Shown here piece after piece: positions 59,101-64,000 of a DNA stretch of 64,000 nt. The stretch spans positions 27,509,455 through 27,573,454 of the forward strand of contig CM074180.1 of NCBI GenBank assembly GCA_037179385.1. Reading direction: 5' to 3'. A program made the position numbers and the translations under genes. The DNA is from Holothuria scabra. Lineage: Eukaryota > Echinodermata > Holothuroidea > Aspidochirotida > Holothuriidae. The first letter of the stretch is position 1. Each line of letters begins with the position of its first letter. The notes under the pieces are model-generated. The model saw nothing but the letters and a program-made list of their open reading frames with translations, was not told the origin of the DNA and did not search any database.

Positions 59101-62100
59101 ATAGATGAGGCACTATCAGCAGATACTGATGGTGAAGGTGTTTCTGTATACTTGGCTCTACCTGAAAAAAAAAAAAAACAGGATGAAAATTGATTCTCAC
59201 TTAGAAGTACTTAGTTACAATAGCCTGAAAGTTTAAATATAAACTGTAGATAATACATGAGCTGGAGTGTCTGAAACAAACACTCGTCATAAACACAGGT
59301 TTATAGTTGAGTGGGGTATTAAAAATAGTCCCCGTGTCATAGTCAAATGTGGTCTGTGGTTAAACTACTGAAAGGATTCCTGTATTAAAAGAGATAGTAT
59401 AAAAGTCTATTTTCCAAAGTTTATTCCTGGATGAATTTACAAATAAACATTGTTTAAATAAAACATATTGTTACAACACAGGAGAGAAAAGTGTGAGCGA
59501 CTTTTTTCACTTTTGAATGGAAAGGAAATTCATTCATGTTTATTTAAATCATTGAAAACACTTAGCACAGTTTGAATGGCTAATGCTTGGCTACTTTATA
59601 TATTGAAACAGGAAATGTGAGTCTAAGTGTCTGAATATGGAGATGATGAAACAGTTTAAGAAGAACTAGAAGTAATTACAAAGGTGGGAAGATTAAAACT
59701 GTCTGGAATGAAGATATTTACACCTATAACATTTGGATGTCATATTACAACTTAACAGGGATAGGCAATCACCCCAATTTGAGGTTGTATAGTCGACTGT
59801 CCTGTTTCATGATTGGCTCTTGAGAGTCATGTGACAACCCTTACAAAAATTCCCAGTACATTTCCTATAGGAATCCTGTAGGAAAAACACATTTCCTATA
59901 GGAAGTAAGCCATTTCCAGTAGGAATTTTAAGATTCCTACAGGAATTTCAATTTTCCCATGTAGGAATTTGCTATTTCCTACGTAGGAAAGACCATTTCC
60001 TGTAGGAATTGTCGAATTCTTACATGAATTTCAACTTTCCTATGTAGGAATTGGAGAGTATTCCTAATACACTGACCATTGCATTCATTGGCACATGAAA
60101 GGAAGTCCATTGTCATTGGTCAGTAAAGCCTACTGAGTCACAACAAAGAGCTTTTCAAATCTGTCCTTTGTATGTGTTTTGGGCTGTGTAAAGCTATGGA
60201 CTTGACCATATGTTTTAGTATAGCAGCACAGTGTATTGCTTCAGTGCAGTAACAGGCTTCAGGGCTTCAAGCAGCAAATAAAGTTAAGTGGTTCTAGCAA
60301 TGTTAAGAATATTACTGTTGCTTACATGGTCGACACTCATGGATAATCTGAGAAACATATTTGCTTAGGACTGTGCAGTACAGATACATCCATGCACTAG
60401 TTCAGGTCATGGCATATTCTGATTCTTGATATTGAACATTTCTTTTGGATAAGAAGCTGGGATAACTGCAGTTATCTGGACATATCAACGAGTGAATAAC
60501 CTGGTTGTAGCTTATTTTAAACTGCATTGCTCTGTCTGAAAAGGCCATAACAAACACAGGGAACATGTTCTTTTTTTCCTTCTATTTCAAAGTTTTGGAG
60601 ATAATTTAGCTATGTTCCTTTTAATCGGAGCAAAGACATTGAGCGCAGCAATTAATCATGGAGTTCTGGATATTCATTTATCATCCTCTCATAAAGCCTA
60701 TACCACATATTTCCGTGGAGGATTGGTGACCTGTTTCAGTAATTGGAAAATGCATGCAACTATGGCCATGGCACTATCGCCTATGCACAAGTCTCCAACA
60801 ATCAGCACCATGATGCTCATAGCCTCAAATGTTTATTTATGAACAAAGATGCAAAAGACACCCCACAATATAAATGGAATGACCCATGTGGGAAGTGATT
60901 TCCTATGTAGGAAAGCAATTTCCTATGTGGGAAGCATTTCTTACAGGAAACTTGATTTCCTACAGGAAGATGCCCAAAATCCTATACATTTCCTACATAC
61001 CAATTTCCTGTAGGAAATCATGTGGGGAATTTTTGTAAGGGAATTCAATATTTTTTCTTCTCAAATGTGAAATTTACTAGGAGGAACTGCTTGGTTTACC
61101 TTGAATGTCTAATACTGAAGTCCTTAATTATTATGATATTTTGAACAGAAGTAATAAGAAAATTGTGAGATTTAGCTGTTACTTCGAAATAAGTTTGGGG
61201 CGATTGCTCTTGCCCTTTACATACAAAAAACCTACCTCCTGCATCACTAGCAGATCTCCTGTGTGACATGTCCCTAGTATTTGTTTGCTGACTGTCATTT
61301 GAAGAGACACTAATATGATCAGACTCACTGACTGATGACTTTGAATACCGGACACTACCATTGTTGATAACTGATGTTACTTCAGGTGGATTGCTAACAT
61401 TTACTGTTCCTCTCGCTGATTTTGGTGGTTGTGATGGACGTTTTGGGACAGCAGATGGTTCTAACAAGATCAAATGTGAAAAATTCCATACGTAGATTCT
61501 GAAATGATTGTTTTCTTAAAATGTCATTTGCAATGGTTCATAGTTAAAAGCCAAATTTTACAACAAAGGCATTATTTCATTATTTTTTTTCACATATACA
61601 CAAAACAAAACAAGGGCACATGAAACTAGCACAAAGAAAATACCAAGAAGGGTTTCACTTTAACAAGAAAGGGTTTATTAAAGTAAAGATTTGTTTACAT
61701 ATATCAAATAAAAACAAAATCAATGCAATTTGTTGAAACTCAGATCTACATGTTAAGTTACTACATTTTCTTTATTCAAAGTGAGCTTGAGCCAAATGCT
61801 AGTTATACACTTCTTTACATTAATAAGGGATGCACTGCTTTGTTTTAGTGTGTTATGTGGACTTTGAAATTAATAAGGATAGAGGATCTCCGTGGGAATT
61901 TGAAGTTCATAAAAGTCGTAGGCCTCTCAATGCATTTAAATGCTCATAATATGGGTCTACAGATGAGAAAAATAAAGTATCAACAAGAGCCCAAGGGCAC
62001 TATGGTTCCTTGCATTAAAGATGATATTGTATTAAGGTAGTCCCAAGCTAAGGCATAATTTGCACCTTTAACCCCAATGACTTTTGGCCATCACCCAAAA

Positions 62101-64000
62101 ACATAGGGGCACATTAAATTTCAAAATCATACAAGCACTTGCCGTTTGAGAGAAATGGAACACTAAACTTTTCAAATTATCACACTGCACACTGCCCACT
62201 TCCATGCGACAAATACATTCATCACCTTTCACTAAAATGTCATTTACTTGAGTTTGGGGTAGTATAGGAGGTTAGTTAATTGCCTTTTTGGTCAATCTCA
62301 ACAATTCAAATCCAGACCTTAAAAAGAAGTCACAAAGGTCAAATACAGTCAAAGTAGATCAAAACTGATTTTAAATAAACACAGTCTCTTCTGCACCAAA
62401 GAAATTTAACAGTCATCTGGTCATTCCTGACCACCAAAATTTATGATGGATGACTAGAAATTATGTCATGGTTGTCCTTTAGACTACCCAATGTGTTTGC
62501 CTGAAAAGCAAAAATAAGGAAAAGCCCACAATTCTGCTACTAAAGGCAGCCCGATAGTGATTTATTACCACCAATTTCTTCTTCACAATTTGGCTAGAAG
62601 ACCAAGAAACAAACAAAGCTCTGTAGAATCTAATAAATGACTTTCAACTTGACCTTTTAACCTAAAGAGGGAGTTAGAAACAGCATTGTAGTCCCTAGGG
62701 TAAAAGCAGAGGTAAAGAAGAGAAACTGCTTTCATATTTTACTATTGAAATTGGAATCTTAGCTTGCACTGTGAATAACTTTATTCAGTACTGTATGTGA
62801 GGAAAAGGTTGTTTTTAATAATAATTGCATTACTGTTCTGATTGTTAACTAAACTGCTTTTAGACTGAGAGGGGGTTATAATTCTTCTTTTCTTTTAACT
62901 ATTGCATTAAACTTCAGCTGGACTTTTAAACCAACTGAACAAAGACCCAAAGAGTCTTCACGTGCACTTTACTCAGACAAACACAACTTTCCATTATTTC
63001 CACTATGTTACTTGGTTATTGAGTAATTGCACCGCATACCTGGCATTGCAATAGGCCTACACATGACCTACATGTACACACTAGCCTGTCATTTAAATGT
63101 CAGTAACTCAAGTAACGAACATTGTAGGAGGGTAGTGTAATAGCCTTTTTGGTTCGTTTGATCAAGACAAATCTTGACGTCACAAAAAAGTCACAAAAAA
63201 GTCACAAAGGTCAAAAGGTCAAATGAGGTCAAGTGAGGTCAAGGGGGGTCATCACGTGCATTTCACTTAGATGAACACAAATCTCCATTACACCACCCCT
63301 CTAAAATGTTTCAGTGGCAAGATATCAATAAAACATTACTTTTTGACCTTTTGACCCTTTCCAATTATTTTGGTTAATGTACCAACATTTTCACCTCCTA
63401 CCAATCTAACTTATCCTAAAATGATGCCACTGCTTGAACAACGGATACTGAGTTACAGCTACTAACAGAAATTCAGTTTTTGGCCTCTGGTGATCACCAG
63501 TGACCTTTGACCTCCACCAAAAACGATAGGGCACATCTACTCTACAACATCTACATACATACCAAGTTTGAAAAAAATTGATCACTCGGTTATTGAGTTA
63601 TCGCACCACATACCTCGCATTCCAATCCGTCACACACACACACACACACACATACACACACACACACACACATACATACGCCAAGGTGACTGCATAGGTT
63701 CCTTTGTTACACAAGGAACCAAAAATACAAAAGTGTGTTCATCAATGTAATGTTACGATGTCATATTTATATATATATATGCTTTCCTCAATCCCTTCTA
63801 CTATACTGTAAATACTTGGATGTAGTACAGCACAACACAAATTATGCATAAACACATCCATACAGACAGATTACTTACTTGAGCTGACAGGGTTGCCACC
63901 AAAGTCAACAACAGGTGGCTCATCCAGTCCCAACTCTTTCATCTTGTTTTCAAATGACGGCTTTGTTTCGCTTTTAACTTTGGTTTTTGCTGGAGGTAAA
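44089..64000 (-). CDS. VIPAS39: VIPAS39 (SPE-39/VPS16B), 14 exons, N-terminus beyond window
   Basis: Coding exons, in transcript order: 64000-63879 (partial), 61460-61236, 59161-59093, 58200-58118, 57786-57625, 57304-57171, 54446-54419, 53165-53092, 52341-52254, 51446-51315, 49659-49528, 46205-46119, 44963-44772, 44109-44089 (TGA). Borders are GT-AG and all phases agree, giving about 515 residues in view; the human protein has about 493. The match to recalled human VIPAS39 is strong: 'HDGNAILVVVIFLKRTLS', 'PRKASLYFQPLITTLFY', 'KQYLYTALRARSRVKDWN', 'LVEDVESRIQLA', 'KCHAVVIDAIADLKDR' and the terminal IKWKN. The protein is a VPS16-like helical partner of VPS33B in the CHEVI complex, acting on late endosome/lysosome trafficking. 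The Ser/Pro-rich N-terminal exons are poorly conserved, as in other species. The start codon and promoter lie beyond 64,000. Confidence 0.97.
45334..45582 (+). repeat. tRNA-derived SINE family 1, fullest copy
   Basis: The head carries pol III promoter elements: an A-box-like TGGTCTAAAGG (45,348-45,359) and a B-box-like GGTTCTATTCC (45,391-45,401), 40 bases apart as in tRNA genes. The non-tRNA body follows ('gatgctctgcataagcaac', 'gagccacaactg', 'aaccaataggttggaaac') and then a CTAACTAA end. In a VIPAS39 intron, antisense to the gene. Confidence 0.85.
46780..47800 (+). repeat. Dispersed repeat with RFX X-box and DR1 motifs, (CA)n and 3' hairpin
   Basis: Intronic block with repeated lines 'ttggttgccatggaaac...acatattttggtag'. 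X-box-like palindromes: 46,821-46,834, 46,969-46,982, 47,308-47,321 and the 16-bp perfect palindrome GGTTACCATGGTAACC at 47,693-47,708. DR1-type TGACCTTTGACCT at 47,115-47,127 and 47,293-47,305, with variants at 47,101 and 47,427. A (CA)n tract lies at about 47,566-47,594 and a hairpin with AAAAA at 47,764-47,799. Located between VIPAS39 exons 46119-46205 and 49528-49659. Confidence 0.75.
47801..49527. other. VIPAS39 intron remainder
   Basis: Nothing recognised except a short local duplication of a 'catcatgtctc(a/g)tctt...agtttgta' line at about 48,423-48,460 and 48,528-48,560. Confidence 0.5.
50285..50490 (-). repeat. SINE family 1 copy, inverted
   Basis: The reverse complement gives an A-box-like 'tggttgggagagcatcc', then 'ataccaaagactc', 'catataagcaatggattagg' and 'gaaaataatccagtg'. 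In a VIPAS39 intron in the sense orientation of the gene. Confidence 0.65.
51128..51222 (-). repeat. SINE family 1 3' fragment, inverted
   Basis: 'gagttagttagatg', 'tttctaactaattggtttaa', a shortened body, then loss of homology. Confidence 0.6.
51637..51735 (-). repeat. SINE family 1 3' fragment, inverted
   Basis: Reverse (CTAA)n tail 'agttagttagttagt' followed by 'aacatattggttaaagtc', 'accatggcctttttcca' and 'gtctcactggc'. Confidence 0.6.
52628..52794. mobile_element. hAT-like MITE, 167 bp, 8-bp TSD (7/8)
   Basis: Left end CAGTGTTGTGACAAGTC; the reversed right end is CAGTGTTGTAATCGAGTC. Flanks CTTGGTAT (52,620-52,627) and GTTGGTAT (52,795-52,802). The body holds several GACTC/GAGTC and AGTGACT words in inverted order. 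In a VIPAS39 intron. Confidence 0.85.
53592..53934. mobile_element. hAT-like MITE, 343 bp, 8-bp TSD (7/8)
   Basis: Left TAGGGCTGTGAACGTTTAGC and reversed right GAGGGCTGTGATCTTGTAGC. Flanks GTAATGCA (53,584-53,591) and GTAATACA (53,935-53,942). The inner region is rich in CGATTAATCG-like words. In a VIPAS39 intron. Confidence 0.8.
54419..54446 (-). other. VIPAS39 28-base microexon
   Basis: Flanked by TTTTGCTAG and GTGAGT. It supplies the phase needed between 57171-57304 (ends with two bases) and 53092-53165 (starts in phase 0), encoding DNLSRTDDAA with the split codon. It corresponds to the 'LDRTEELA' area of the human protein. Confidence 0.85.
54447..57170. other. VIPAS39 intron, contents
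   Basis: The large intron between the 28-base microexon and exon 57171-57304. Apart from the DR1 tandem array at 56,150-56,960, nothing is recognised. The moderately long open frames near 55,370-55,580 overlap on both strands and show no family motif. Confidence 0.5.
56150..56960 (+). repeat. 145-bp tandem array carrying DR1 motifs, (CA)n and terminal hairpin
   Basis: Five units begin with (A/G)TGACCTTT at 56,160, 56,306, 56,451, 56,596 and 56,731 (spacing 146, 145, 145, 135). Each reads 'TGACCTTTGACCTC..CCAAAAACAATAGGG', then 'atatgaaatct..caag', then 'gagatat(t/c)g..gttaac'. The array ends in a (CA)n-rich tract (56,857-56,920), then a hairpin GGTTTC/GAAACC (56,937-56,958) and AAAAA. In a VIPAS39 intron. 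Confidence 0.88.
58928..58978 (+). repeat. Tandem duplication of 24-25 bp
   Basis: 'aatttatggggcaaatggca' plus 'agtt' occurs twice head to tail. Unique local duplication. Confidence 0.85.
59838..61041. mobile_element. DNA-transposon-like element with TTCCTAYAGGAA palindrome arrays
   Basis: Terminal inverted repeats CCCTTACAAAAATTCCC (59,838-59,854) and its exact reverse complement (61,025-61,041). Inside each end lie arrays of degenerate palindromes of the type TTCCTA(N)TAGGAA: about ten over 59,865-60,062 and about six over 60,896-61,020. The centre (60,063-60,885) has no transposase-like ORF. The outer flanks share only 'AA', so the duplication type is unclear. In a VIPAS39 intron. Confidence 0.82.
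62050..62420 (+). repeat. Decayed copy of the DR1 repeat family
   Basis: 'catcacccaaaaacatagggg' and 'aaagaagtcacaaaggtcaa' lines parallel the better copy at 63,040-63,720. Confidence 0.55.
63040..63725 (+). repeat. DR1 repeat family copy with half-site array, (CA)n and hairpin
   Basis: Contains five AGGTCA-type half-sites in direct order at 63,208-63,251, a 'AGTGACCTTTGACCTCCACC' line at about 63,497-63,516, a (CA)n tract at 63,631-63,675, and a terminal hairpin GGTTCCTT/AAGGAACC at 63,697-63,720 followed by AAAAA. In a VIPAS39 intron close to the 63,879 exon. Confidence 0.78.

Noticed and set aside
60612..60842. 76-codon open frame inside the palindrome-array element
   Set aside because: No transposase motif and compatible with chance; left as non-coding interior.
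1..64000. CRISPR array, operon, riboswitch or other prokaryotic system
   Set aside because: The window is intron-rich animal DNA; no regularly spaced short direct repeats with unique spacers or bacterial gene organisation are present.

Overview
The window is nuclear DNA from an animal, most likely an invertebrate deuterostome and perhaps an echinoderm. The evidence is AT-rich sequence, small GT-AG exons in long introns, a CR1/L2-type LINE, tRNA-derived SINEs, many short DNA-transposon relics and clusters of the palindrome TAGGCCTA. The phylum is an inference from repeat character only; no rRNA or mitochondrial sequence is present. Two protein-coding genes are supported, and they are convergent (tail to tail) about 10 kb apart.

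Left part (1-20,000) has no host gene that I can support and is a graveyard of mobile elements. It holds a minus-strand LINE reverse-transcriptase remnant (about 220-720), then a nearly intact CR1/L2-like LINE (about 1,150-5,117). That LINE has an ORF1 with a zinc-finger/PHD-like region plus an SGNH esterase, an endonuclease/reverse-transcriptase ORF2 broken by one frameshift and one stop, and a (GTTAT)n tail. From 7 to 15.4 kb lies a mosaic of GC-rich hairpin-bearing modular repeats (two homologous copies at about 7.1-8.4 and 10.6-11.4 kb), another LINE remnant, and a 1.56-kb hAT-like element with a perfect 8-bp target-site duplication nested in a TTGGGC-rich repeat.

Middle part (about 21,000-34,070, plus strand) is an SLX4IP-like gene. 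Nine coding exons keep one continuous reading frame and give about 1,122 residues. The conserved SLX4IP N-terminal region is spread over four small exons. A 2.5-kb exon follows, encoding a long acidic/basic, serine-rich disordered region with a 7-residue tandem repeat. Four small exons then encode a C-terminal helical module that, from memory, resembles the C-terminus of the PWWP3A/PWWP3B (MUM1) family and that I do not know from human SLX4IP. The first coding exon is not identified. The introns carry hAT-like elements, the 3'UTR carries a SINE, and a decayed copy of the last exon lies 1.3 kb downstream of it.

Right part (44,089-64,000 and beyond, minus strand) is VIPAS39 (SPE-39/VPS16B). Fourteen exons run from the C-terminal end (NIKWKN-stop) up to an N-terminal part that leaves the window; all splice phases agree. 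SLX4IP belongs to SLX4/XPF genome maintenance and VIPAS39 to VPS33B-dependent endolysosomal trafficking, so the neighbourhood has no evident functional link.

The most interesting non-genic signals are three: hairpins whose stem sequences differ between repeat copies while pairing is kept; an intronic repeat carrying several RFX X-box palindromes and nuclear-receptor DR1 sites; and a DNA-transposon-like element with arrays of TTCCTAYAGGAA palindromes.
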